From NCBI GenBank assembly GCA_945870025.1, contig CAMBQN010000011.1:1-64000 (forward strand): DNA of 64,000 nucleotides. The letters run 5' to 3'. This DNA comes from Akkermansia muciniphila (GTDB taxonomy: Bacteria > Verrucomicrobiota > Kiritimatiellia > RFP12 > JAAYNR01). Both the position numbers and the translations under genes were made by a program. Under the pieces are notes generated by a model. It was not told where the DNA came from. It saw nothing but the letters and a program-made list of their open reading frames with translations, and made no database searches. Of this stretch, positions 57,151 to 64,000 are shown in pieces. The first letter of the stretch is position 1. Each line of letters starts with the position of its first letter.

Positions 57151-57497
57151 AGTTCAGTGTCTCCAAAGTTCCCACAAAAAGGCCGCAATGTTACCCGAAT
57201 TCCGGTGCAGATGCAAAGACATTCAAAAGGCAGAAAACCTGTCAGCAAACCCCAGGGCGAACGCATCTAAATTTATGCCACTGCTACGTCATTCAGCGGT
57301 TTCACCGGTATGCCGTCCGTGTATCCACGGATGAGGCATCCGAGTGAAACCGCAAAGTGGCGGTTTTTGCGAAAAAATAAGATGCATTTGCCCCGCAGAA
57401 AACCCTTGTGCGGCTTACGGCGGTGTAGTACTGTCTGGAACGAATTCGGCGCGGGTTGCGGGGACGCGCGTCTCGTCACTTCGGAGGGTGTCTGGAT
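57151..57497. other. Intergenic stretch upstream of the ThyX-like gene
   Basis: No supported gene. It holds an AT-rich leader of the GH95 gene (about 57160-57260) and a stem-loop AACCGC-AAAGTG-GCGGTT followed by TTTGCG (57350-57370), which looks like a weak plus-strand terminator or attenuator. CGGAGGG (57482-57488) lies 9 bases before the next ATG. Confidence 0.4.
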
Positions 57498-58079
57498 ATG
57501 GTGGATCAACCGGTCAGGGTTAGCTCGTTCAAAGCCCGTTTCAACTGGCGTGATGTCGCTGACGCGGCGCGCACAACCGTGCGGCTGGAAGAGGGCGTGA
57601 AGGAACCCGGTCGCGGATGGAAACGGCGAATTCTCCTTTCCGAGCATTCACCCATCCGGCAGATCGTGTTCAAGTGGAAGTGGGACCATCTGCCCTATTG
57701 GGTCAGCGTTCACTTCGTGCGACACAAGATCGGGATCGAGCACTTCGTCAGCACGCAGCGCACGGATCGTACCGGCCTCAATCGCGAGGCGATTCCCCAA
57801 TCGGCTTGCGTGATGCATGAATGCCTGGCCAACGCCCAGGCGCTCATCTTCATTTCCCGCAAACGGCTCTGCCGCCAAGCCTCGCCAGAAACGACCGCGG
57901 CGTGGCAATTGGTGCTCGACGAGATTCAAAAAAGCGAACCCGAATTGCACGGGGTCTGTGTCCCGGAATGCGTCTACCGCGGGTTCTGCCCGGAATTCAA
58001 AAGTTGCGGCTATGCCAGCACGCCGGCCTTCCGGCAGGCGCTCGCCGCCTATCGGGGAGACGTGCCATCGGATGGCTGA
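57498..58079 (+). CDS. ThyX-related protein of the phage type
   Basis: A 193-residue protein with LSEHSPIRQIVFKWKW, VSVHFVRHKIGIEHFVSTQR, DRTGLNREAIPQSACVM, NAQALIFISRKRLCRQASPE and VPECVYRGFCPEFKSCGY. The RH(x)n-ST-R order recalls the ThyX motif RHRxxSxNExSxRY, but the exact motif is absent and extra Cys residues are present. I recall such proteins mostly from phages and gut bacteria; enzymatic thymidylate synthesis is not shown. ATG 57498 has GGAGGG upstream. No phage structural genes are near. Confidence 0.6.
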   Translation: MVDQPVRVSSFKARFNWRDVADAARTTVRLEEGVKEPGRGWKRRILLSEHSPIRQIVFKWKWDHLPYWVSVHFVRHKIGIEHFVSTQRTDRTGLNREAIPQSACVMHECLANAQALIFISRKRLCRQASPETTAAWQLVLDEIQKSEPELHGVCVPECVYRGFCPEFKSCGYASTPAFRQALAAYRGDVPSDG

Positions 58080-58085
58080 GGCGGG

Positions 58086-59564
58086 TTACCGTGGCAGGGG
58101 CTCGAGCGCCGGGTCGGCGAAGGTGACGGTGCCGCCGGTTTCGCCTTCGATGGCCAAGCGGATGAAACGGGTTGCGGGACGCAGGCTGTTCGTCGTTTTG
58201 CGATCCATGGAGGTCCAGCCGTCGCGATCCCGTTTGATTTTCGGCGGGTCCTGGATCTCTTTCACCACGAGGGGATCGTCGCCAGCATCGGATTCCCCGA
58301 GTTGTTCGATGACGAAGACCGCATAGCCAGCAAAGTCGGGGGCCTTGAGAAAGCGGGCTTTGATCTGGAAATTTCCCGTGCTGGCGCGGTTGATCCGCAC
58401 CGGCGGCGATTCGATGCGAAAACGGGCCGGGCCGTTGGTGACCGTGACGGCGATGCCATCCCGCACGGCGGCGAGAGTGGTCGTCTGGGGATTGTCGAGC
58501 CGAACGCGCCAGCCGACGAGCGAGGCGCCGTCTGTCGAGACGGGAAACGGCGGCAGGAGGTTTTTGGCCGAAGCGGGCGCGACTGCCAGCAGCTCGCTCA
58601 CGGGCAGGATGAGCGGGCCGCCGTCAGCGGCCGGTGGCCGCAGCCGGACGATGCCGAGGCCGGCGGCCGCAGCGAAGAGGGCCGTGACGGCCGTCGCGAG
58701 GGCGATGCGCTTCCAGCGACGTGCGGCCCGGCTGAGGCGGGTGAGCTCGCTGACCGGCGTGACGCCGCGGGCAAGCTGGTCCGGCGTGCGGGCGGGGGAG
58801 AAGGAGATCGCTTCGCGGACGGCGAGAAGGTGCCGGCGGGGGTCGCGTTCGAGAAAGGGTGTATCCGTTTCGGCGAAACCGGCGGCGAGCAGGGAGGCGC
58901 GGTAAGCGTCGAGATCGAACGGCACCGTGCGCCAGACGACCGAACCGGCATCGTCGTCAAAGATGCAGTACGAGGCGAGCGCCTCGTCCGCGCGGGGGTT
59001 GCCGGCCGATCCGGGGTTGACGAGGTAGCGCTTGCCGGGTTCGATCACGAAATCCTGGGGCGGCAGGTGGTGGGTGACGCCACTGGCGCCGATGACGAAG
59101 AGGGCGGGCAGGTGGGTGTGTCCGGTAAAGAGGAGCGGCTCCGGCGCGGCGGCCCAGGAGCGGGAGGCGTCCTCATGGTCCTCGATGTAGTTGAAGGCGG
59201 CAGGCTCTGTGAAATCGCCGTGGACACATCGAAAACCGGGGCCCGCGAGCGTGAGGGGCTGGGAGGCGAGGAAGCGCGCGGCCTTGTCGGAGAGGCGGGT
59301 GCGGGTCCAGTCGAGCAGACGCCGGGCTCGTTCGTTGAAGAGGCTGGGATCGAGCTTGTCGCAGACCGCCGCGTCGTGGTTGCCCATGCAGAAGGCATCG
59401 ACGTGGCGATAGACCGATTCCAGAACCTCGGAGGGGTTGGGCCCGTAGCCGACGCTGTCCCCGAGGCAGAGGATGCGCCCGACGCGTTGCGCGGCGATAT
59501 CGGTCAGCACGGCGTTCCAGGCTTGCAGATTGGCGTGGATGTCGGAGACGATGGCGTAGCGCAC
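58086..59564 (-). CDS. Metallophosphoesterase with a membrane anchor and an exported domain
   Basis: A 492-residue protein. Residues 1-240 form a calcineurin-like phosphoesterase of the YfcE/MJ0936 type: IVSDIHANLQAW, CLGDSVGYGPNP, GNHD, HGD and FTGHTHLP. After a linker comes one membrane helix (IALATAVTALFAAAAGLGIV, near residue 295) and a 190-residue beta-rich region that would lie outside the cytoplasm. The enzyme domain thus stays inside and an unknown domain outside, which is unusual. It converges with the ThyX-like gene, 6 bases apart. Confidence 0.8.
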   Translation of the reverse strand: MRYAIVSDIHANLQAWNAVLTDIAAQRVGRILCLGDSVGYGPNPSEVLESVYRHVDAFCMGNHDAAVCDKLDPSLFNERARRLLDWTRTRLSDKAARFLASQPLTLAGPGFRCVHGDFTEPAAFNYIEDHEDASRSWAAAPEPLLFTGHTHLPALFVIGASGVTHHLPPQDFVIEPGKRYLVNPGSAGNPRADEALASYCIFDDDAGSVVWRTVPFDLDAYRASLLAAGFAETDTPFLERDPRRHLLAVREAISFSPARTPDQLARGVTPVSELTRLSRAARRWKRIALATAVTALFAAAAGLGIVRLRPPAADGGPLILPVSELLAVAPASAKNLLPPFPVSTDGASLVGWRVRLDNPQTTTLAAVRDGIAVTVTNGPARFRIESPPVRINRASTGNFQIKARFLKAPDFAGYAVFVIEQLGESDAGDDPLVVKEIQDPPKIKRDRDGWTSMDRKTTNSLRPATRFIRLAIEGETGGTVTFADPALEPLPR

Positions 59565-59733
59565 GGGAGTGCCTTTCGGGTTTCAGATCACGGAAACAGT
59601 GTAAAACGGAACGGTAAAAACTAGCAATCCCCTTTTTTCGGTATTCAGGCTTGACGCCCAATCCCCGCCGAATCATAATCGCGACGGATATGAATCATCC
59701 TAGCTCTGACAATTGAACTCACTACGAAGGTAC

Positions 59734-60597
59734 ATGATGAATATGCCCGCTGATCTGGTCTGTGTGCTCGCCTGTTTCTCGGCTGTACTGGGTGCGTGCA
59801 TCGGCAGTTTCCTGAACGTCTGCATCTGGCGCATTCCGCGGGACGAGTCGGTGGTGGCCCCCCGTTCGCACTGTCCGGCGTGCAACCGGCTGATCCCTTG
59901 GTACTTGAACATCCCTGTCTTGAGCTGGTTGCTGCTGCGCGGCCGCTGCCGCTGGTGCCGACAGCCGATCTCCGCGCGCTACATCGGCGTCGAGCTGCTG
60001 ACGGCCGCGCTCTTCTGCATCGTGTTCCTGCAGTATGCGTTTGAGCGTCCGATGCTGGGCATGGTCCCGCTCGTCGACGCCGCGCTGATCCCGGTCTACT
60101 GGATCTTTCTGGCGGCGCTGGTGTGCGGAACGTTCGTGGATCTGGACCACATGATCCTGCCCGACAGCGTGACCATCGGCGGCATGATTGCGGGGCCGAT
60201 TTTCAGCGCGCTGGTTCCGACGATGCACCACGGCGCGACCGTGTGGTATCGCGGTTTGCTGGGATCCGGAATCGGCGAGATGGCCGGCTTCGGGCTTCTC
60301 TTTTTGGTGGCGGCGCTGGGTGAAAAGGTCTTCAAAAAAGAGGCGATGGGCTTTGGCGACGTCAAGCTCATGGGCGCGGTGGGAGCGTTTCTCGGCTGGC
60401 AAGCGGTGTTGTTTGTCTTGATCGCGGGATCGCTGGCCGGCAGCGTGGTTGGCGTCACGCTCATCCTGCTCAAGAAGACGGAGCTTCAGGGGCGGATTCC
60501 CTTTGGCCCCTATCTTTCACTCGGCGCGGTGATCTGGGTCTTCTGGGGGCAGCGCATTCTCGACGCCTACATCGATATCTTCCTGCCGGTGATGTAA
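59734..60597 (+). CDS. Prepilin peptidase / N-methyltransferase (PilD/GspO type)
   Basis: A 287-residue polytopic enzyme with LGACIGSFLNVCIWRIPRDE, the zinc motif CPACNRLIPWY...CRWC, and the aspartyl protease sites VDLDHMILPDS and GFGDVKLMGAVGAFLGW. It cleaves and methylates type IV prepilins and type II pseudopilins. It fits with the GspC-like and GspF-N-like genes elsewhere in the window. Start ATG 59734 has GAAGG upstream; ATG 59743 is possible. Confidence 0.93.
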   Translation: MMNMPADLVCVLACFSAVLGACIGSFLNVCIWRIPRDESVVAPRSHCPACNRLIPWYLNIPVLSWLLLRGRCRWCRQPISARYIGVELLTAALFCIVFLQYAFERPMLGMVPLVDAALIPVYWIFLAALVCGTFVDLDHMILPDSVTIGGMIAGPIFSALVPTMHHGATVWYRGLLGSGIGEMAGFGLLFLVAALGEKVFKKEAMGFGDVKLMGAVGAFLGWQAVLFVLIAGSLAGSVVGVTLILLKKTELQGRIPFGPYLSLGAVIWVFWGQRILDAYIDIFLPVM

Positions 60598-60633
60598 GGG
60601 TCAATGGAAGAGACAAAGACTCTGAATTCCAGG

Positions 60634-60663
60634 TTGACAAGCGGTGTTCGAATTCGGTAGTCT
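60634..60663 (+). promoter_or_regulatory. Promoter of the zinc-ribbon gene and possibly rnpB
   Basis: TTGACA (60634-60639), an 18-base spacer and TAGTCT (60658-60663). Confidence 0.6.
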
Positions 60664-60728
60664 CTTTCCCTTGCTCATTTTACCGTCTTTTGTTCTTTTG
60701 AGTCCGTGTTAGGGAAGGATGTGGAGTC

Positions 60729-61433
60729 GTGACCGTCATGGAGCCATTGCTGGCATTGCAGGAGATTGATGGACGCATTCGGGCTTTGCAGCAGGAGATT
60801 CAAGACCTGCCCGATCGCAAAGAGCAGGAGAAGTCCCGGCTGAAGGGAGCGCTGGGCGTCCTCGCGGCTGCCCAGTCCAATCTGAAGATTACGCAGCTCA
60901 ACCTGAACGCCGCTGAGGGCGAGGTGGCCAACCGCAAGGAGCGGATGGAGAAGCTGCGACAGCAGCAGCAGGCGCTGAAGACCAACCGGGACTTTCAGGC
61001 CATGACCCACGAGATCACGCGGGCCACCGACGAGATTGAGCAGTGTGAGGCCCGGCAGATCGCGCTGATGGACGAAGTCACGCCGGCCGCAGCCCGTGTG
61101 GCGGAGGCCCAGGCGAAGCTCAGCGCCGATACGGAGATCGTGAACCGCTATCTGAAGGAGTTGGACCGTCGCATGGCCGATGGGCAGGCGGAGTTGACCC
61201 AGTGTCTGACCGAGCGAACCGGTGCATTGAAGGCAGTGACCTCGCAGCAGGCGCTGCTGGCCTATACCCGCCTGTTGCCCAAGCGCTGGCCGGTGATCGT
61301 CCCGCTTGAAGGCGGCACAGTCTGCGGCGGTTGCCATCTGACGCAGCCCCCGCAAATGGCGCATCTGGTGCGGCGCAACGCGGGCATTGTTTCCTGCCAG
61401 ACGTGCGGGAGGATTTTGTATTCGGCCGATTGA
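60729..61433 (+). CDS. Coiled-coil protein with a C4-type zinc ribbon
   Basis: A 234-residue protein. Residues about 5-165 are a long antiparallel coiled coil (LLALQEIDGRIRALQQEIQD, ERMEKLRQQQQALKTNRDFQ). The C-terminus carries GGTVCGGCHLTQPP ... IVSCQTCGRILYS, a C4 zinc ribbon. Members of this family are conserved near rnpB in many bacteria and may bind nucleic acid; precise function unknown. GTG 60729 has AAGGA upstream; ATG 60738 is possible. Confidence 0.85.
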   Translation: MTVMEPLLALQEIDGRIRALQQEIQDLPDRKEQEKSRLKGALGVLAAAQSNLKITQLNLNAAEGEVANRKERMEKLRQQQQALKTNRDFQAMTHEITRATDEIEQCEARQIALMDEVTPAAARVAEAQAKLSADTEIVNRYLKELDRRMADGQAELTQCLTERTGALKAVTSQQALLAYTRLLPKRWPVIVPLEGGTVCGGCHLTQPPQMAHLVRRNAGIVSCQTCGRILYSAD

Positions 61434-61438
61434 TTCTG

Positions 61439-61829
61439 ACAGGTTCGCGGGAGGTGACCGACCGCCCGCGCGCGGGAGACCGCTGCGCGGGAGGAAAGTC
61501 CGGACTCCATAGGGCGGGATGCCCCGTGGTTAACGCGGGGAAGGCGCTGCCATATCGGCGCCGATGGAAAGTGCCACAGAGACATACCGCCGGCGGCTTC
61601 GGCCATCGGTAAGGGTGAAAAGGCGGTGTAAGAGACCACCGGGCGGTTGCGCAAGCGCCGTCGCTAGGCAAACCCCATCCGGAGCAAGACCAAATAGGGA
61701 GTTCCAGGCGCTGCCCGCGCCGCCCGGCTTCGGCCGGAAGACTCCGGGTTGGTCGCATAGTCGAATGGTCGGGCGGACACCGCAAGGTGCCCAGACAGAA
61801 TCCGGCTTATGACCCTCCTGCGGGCCTGT
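61439..61829 (+). ncRNA. rnpB: RNase P RNA, bacterial class A
   Basis: P1 pairs ACAGGTTCGCGGGAGG (5') with CCTCCTGCGGGCCTGT (3'). Signature parts are present: GAGGAAAGTCCGGACTCC, CACAGAGACATACCGCC, GGTAAGGGTGAAAAGGCGGT, AAGAGACCACCG and ACAGAATCCGGCTTAT. It processes tRNA 5' ends. It starts 6 bases after the zinc-ribbon gene. Confidence 0.95.
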
Positions 61830-61833
61830 CACT

Positions 61834-63072
61834 TTAGCGCACGGTGATCGTGCTGTCGCACCGTTCACCGGGGCGGCGGGTGGTGAGGGTGAGGAGCAGC
61901 CGGATGTTGATCGCGTCGGCGGGGACCGTGATGAGCGTGCCAGGCAGGCGACTCTGGACCCAGACGATCCGCCGCGAGTCGGTCGCGGCATCATGAACGA
62001 TCTGTAGGGTCATGTCGCGGTACAGAATGGGCCACGTGAACACCTGCGGGCTCGTCTTGTCGTATTGAATGATGAGCTGCACCGCGGGGCCGCCGTCTTT
62101 GTTGGGTGCCAGCGCCTTTGACGTGATCTGAAACGTCGCATCCAACTGTTTGGCCGATGGGACCGTCCAGCGGATCGCCTTGCCCAACCACGCACGATCA
62201 CGCATATCAATGGACGTCTGGGCGACTACGCGTATGCCATCGACTCGGATCTGGCCGTTTTCCTTGTCAAACGTGAACGACAGTTCGTCGGGCAGATCGG
62301 GATGGTCGAAAAGCGATCCCTCTTGGGTGTAGCCGGCGATTTTGGCGAGCTTCCACGTGCGCCAAGGGGCTTCTGCAGAAGACTCAGTCCGTCCGCCGGA
62401 TGGTGTCGCAGGCGGGTCAACTTTCGTCGGCGGCATCCGTCCTGATCGCTCCAGCATGCGGCCTTCGATCACGCCGAACATCTGACTATCGGCTATCATC
62501 TTGCGCCAGTAGTCGCCTTCCTTCTTGACGAGCACCGCCTCGGCGATGCGGTTGCGGATCGTCAGATCTCTCGTGATTGCGTCGAGCCGTCCGATGAGTC
62601 GTCCGGCGAGATCGGTAAATTGCTTGTTACGAAGTTCGGCTTGATCGCTTTTGTTCTTCAAATAGGAGTCTTGTAACTGACGGAGCGTCGCAGGCGTTTT
62701 GACGAGGGCGGATTCGGGCATTTCGGGAACCAGTTCAAACGGATCGGCATCACCCCTGATGGCCGTGATGAACCGTTCCGATTCCTGCATGACGGCCAGA
62801 ACGCCGTCCAGATCACCGGCATCCTGCAACTTGCGCCGGATCCCCATGAGTTGGTTCGTGTAAACACGCGGCGAACCGGCCACCGTTTCCTCGTGCTGGC
62901 TTTGGATCTTGGCACACTCGGCGTCAAACACCGCCAGCGCCTGCGCGACTTCGGGAGGCGTTGCGTTTTGAGCGGAGGCGGGCACAGCCAACGCAAGCGC
63001 GAACGCCACAAACAGCACCCCGCATCCACTCCAAGCCGTGCGAATGAAAGTACGAACAATCATAAAGGGCAT
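61834..63072 (-). CDS. Secreted protein of unknown function
   Basis: A 412-residue protein with a signal peptide (SGCGVLFVAFALALAVPASA, likely cut at ASAQN). Residues about 36-220 are helical (VAQALAVFDAECAKIQSQHE, LMGIRRKLQDAGDLDGVLAV, RIAEAVLVKKEGDYWRKM). A Pro/Ser linker then leads to a beta-rich C-terminal domain. Exported proteins with this N-terminal helical layout are common in Kiritimatiellota and Lentisphaerota (recalled). No enzyme motif. Its stop lies just past the end of rnpB, convergently. Confidence 0.7.
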   Translation of the reverse strand: MPFMIVRTFIRTAWSGCGVLFVAFALALAVPASAQNATPPEVAQALAVFDAECAKIQSQHEETVAGSPRVYTNQLMGIRRKLQDAGDLDGVLAVMQESERFITAIRGDADPFELVPEMPESALVKTPATLRQLQDSYLKNKSDQAELRNKQFTDLAGRLIGRLDAITRDLTIRNRIAEAVLVKKEGDYWRKMIADSQMFGVIEGRMLERSGRMPPTKVDPPATPSGGRTESSAEAPWRTWKLAKIAGYTQEGSLFDHPDLPDELSFTFDKENGQIRVDGIRVVAQTSIDMRDRAWLGKAIRWTVPSAKQLDATFQITSKALAPNKDGGPAVQLIIQYDKTSPQVFTWPILYRDMTLQIVHDAATDSRRIVWVQSRLPGTLITVPADAINIRLLLTLTTRRPGERCDSTITVR

Positions 63073-63195
63073 AATCTCGTGAAATTGGGGAGGAGCTTAC
63101 CATAAACGGCTTGCTGATTCAACCTAAAACAGGACACCTAAGAAAGGGCATTGTTTTCACCACCCAAAAATTTCTCAAAAAGAAGCGCTTGTCCG

Positions 63196-64000
63196 TCAGC
63201 GCCGAATGACATGGCCAGGGCCGGTGGCAACGGAGCGACCGATGGCGCGGATGCGGGCCTCGATGCAGCCGCGGCATTTGCGGGCGTTGTCGTCGAGGCA
63301 AATCTTGCCGGGATAGAGTGCGTAGAGCGCCCGACGGTCGGTGGGCGTGACTGCGGGCATCACCACGTTGGCACCAGCCTGGAGCGCTTTTTCGCGTCCT
63401 AATGGATCGAGCGAGGCCATAGCCGTGGTGGCGGGGATGTGCGCATAGGGGAACGCGAGGCGGAGCACGGCGACGAGCCGCAAGGCCTGGTCAAACGTGC
63501 CGCCTGCGGCATCGGCCAGGGGTGTCTCGGGATGCGGAATGAAAGGCCCGACGCCGAGCATCTCGGCGCCGAGATCCAGAAGCCAGAGAACGTCGCGCGC
63601 CAGCGCGGCGGGGGTCTGACCGGGCAGTCCGACCATGACACCCGATCCGAGCTGGTAGCCGAGGCGTTTCAGAGTGAGCAGGCAGGCTTTACGCCCCTCC
63701 AGATCGTCGTCGGGATGTATCCTCCGGAACAGCTCCGGATCGGTGGTCTCGATGCGCAGCAGGTAGCGGTCGGCGCCCGCTTCCCGCCAGAGGCGATAGT
63801 CGGCCTCGTCGCGCTCCCCGACGCTGAGGGTGATGGCCAGAGACGTTTTTCCTTTGATGGCTCGGATGATCTCGGCCAGGCGCGGGCCGGTGAACCAGAG
63901 ATCTTCGCCGGACTGCATGACGAGCGAGGGGAAGCCGAGCTTTTCGGCTTCGCAGGCGGTGGCGATGATCTCGTCGGGGGTGAGGCGGTAGCGTTCGACT
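63196..64000 (-). CDS. hydE: [FeFe]-hydrogenase H-cluster maturase HydE (radical SAM), 5' end outside window
   Basis: The last 268 residues of a radical SAM protein: YRLTPDEIIATACEAEKLGF at the edge, VMQSGEDLWFTGPRLAEII, AITLSVGERDEADYRLWREAG, ADRYLLRIETTDPELFRRIHPD, GVMVGLPGQTPAALARDVLW, GVGPFIPHPETPLADAAGG, IPATTAMASLDPLGREKAL and GANVVMPAVTP. These are the HydE signature blocks; the N-terminal CX3CX2C is beyond position 64000. HydE makes part of the dithiolate/organometallic cofactor of [FeFe] hydrogenase, which points to an H2-metabolising anaerobe. Confidence 0.9.
   Translation of the reverse strand, partial: VERYRLTPDEIIATACEAEKLGFPSLVMQSGEDLWFTGPRLAEIIRAIKGKTSLAITLSVGERDEADYRLWREAGADRYLLRIETTDPELFRRIHPDDDLEGRKACLLTLKRLGYQLGSGVMVGLPGQTPAALARDVLWLLDLGAEMLGVGPFIPHPETPLADAAGGTFDQALRLVAVLRLAFPYAHIPATTAMASLDPLGREKALQAGANVVMPAVTPTDRRALYALYPGKICLDDNARKCRGCIEARIRAIGRSVATGPGHVIRR

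Noticed and set aside
57273-57647. Minus-strand ORF of 124 residues overlapping the ThyX-like gene
   Set aside because: It has no recognisable motif, overlaps the start of a gene with a clear family pattern, and lacks a Shine-Dalgarno.

Overview
The window looks like a piece of a GC-rich, anaerobic, polysaccharide-degrading bacterium of the PVC superphylum, most probably Kiritimatiellota (inference). The clues are a PEP-CTERM protein, many secreted proteins of a style common in that group, a GH95 fucosidase, two formylglycine-generating-enzyme-like proteins, a large BadF/BcrA-type activase, and a partial HydE ([FeFe]-hydrogenase maturase) at the right edge. No 16S rRNA or marker gene in the window proves the phylum.

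Layout. 0.4-4.8 kb: a fused GH13 plus glycogen-debranching enzyme. 4.9-7.9 kb: tRNA-Thr, two near-duplicate GspC-like proteins and a secreted protein. 7.9-9.1 kb: a Y1 (HUH) transposase-like gene bracketed by short hairpin repeats. 9.1-13.6 kb: a GspF-N-like gene split by an in-frame TAG, a membrane/TPR protein, a PEP-CTERM protein and an internally duplicated secreted protein. 13.8-20.1 kb: a repeat landscape of REP-like hairpins and TTTTCAGC arrays around hicBA, a second RAYT transposase and a large secreted protein. 20.2-28.2 kb: secreted protein, metallo-beta-lactamase-fold hydrolase, nadE, PQQ-propeller protein, LolD-like ATPase and uvrC. 28.4-29.4 kb: small accessory genes including a broken toxin-antitoxin pair. 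29.5-33.5 kb: the queuosine-precursor operon queF-[R-M]-queC-queD-queE, interrupted by an Eco29kI-like restriction-modification pair. 33.6-36.8 kb: two FGE-like proteins and a secreted protein. 37-38.6 kb: prenyl-phosphate phosphoribosyltransferase and a GT2 enzyme. 38.8-41.9 kb: SpoU methyltransferase, Vsr and two restriction-associated proteins. 42-45.4 kb: metY-like gene, tRNA-Gln, rpoN and a small repeat lipoprotein. 45.8-54.3 kb: giant acyl-CoA dehydratase activase, TPR-like membrane protein, ABC ATPase plus solute-binding protein. 54.4-64 kb: tmRNA, GH95, a phage-like ThyX relative, phosphoesterase, prepilin peptidase, zinc-ribbon protein, RNase P RNA, secreted protein and hydE.

How parts fit. 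queF, queC, queD and queE make and reduce preQ0 for tRNA queuosine. PilD, the GspC-like pair and the GspF-N-like fragment suggest a type II secretion or pseudopilus machine whose other parts lie elsewhere. Secreted and PEP-CTERM proteins would be its cargo or surface partners.

The most unusual content is the repeat biology. A REP element (GTAG followed by a bulged GC hairpin) occurs about twenty times, whole or truncated, within 6 kb. These copies surround a RAYT gene that is itself flanked by 0.52-kb direct repeats. Three further intergenic element families (E1, E2 and a 19-bp-TIR MITE) and a second HUH-transposase gene with its own hairpins show that several non-autonomous families share this genome. 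All coordinates and motifs come from reading the sequence by eye; family names come from recalled family features and no database search was made.
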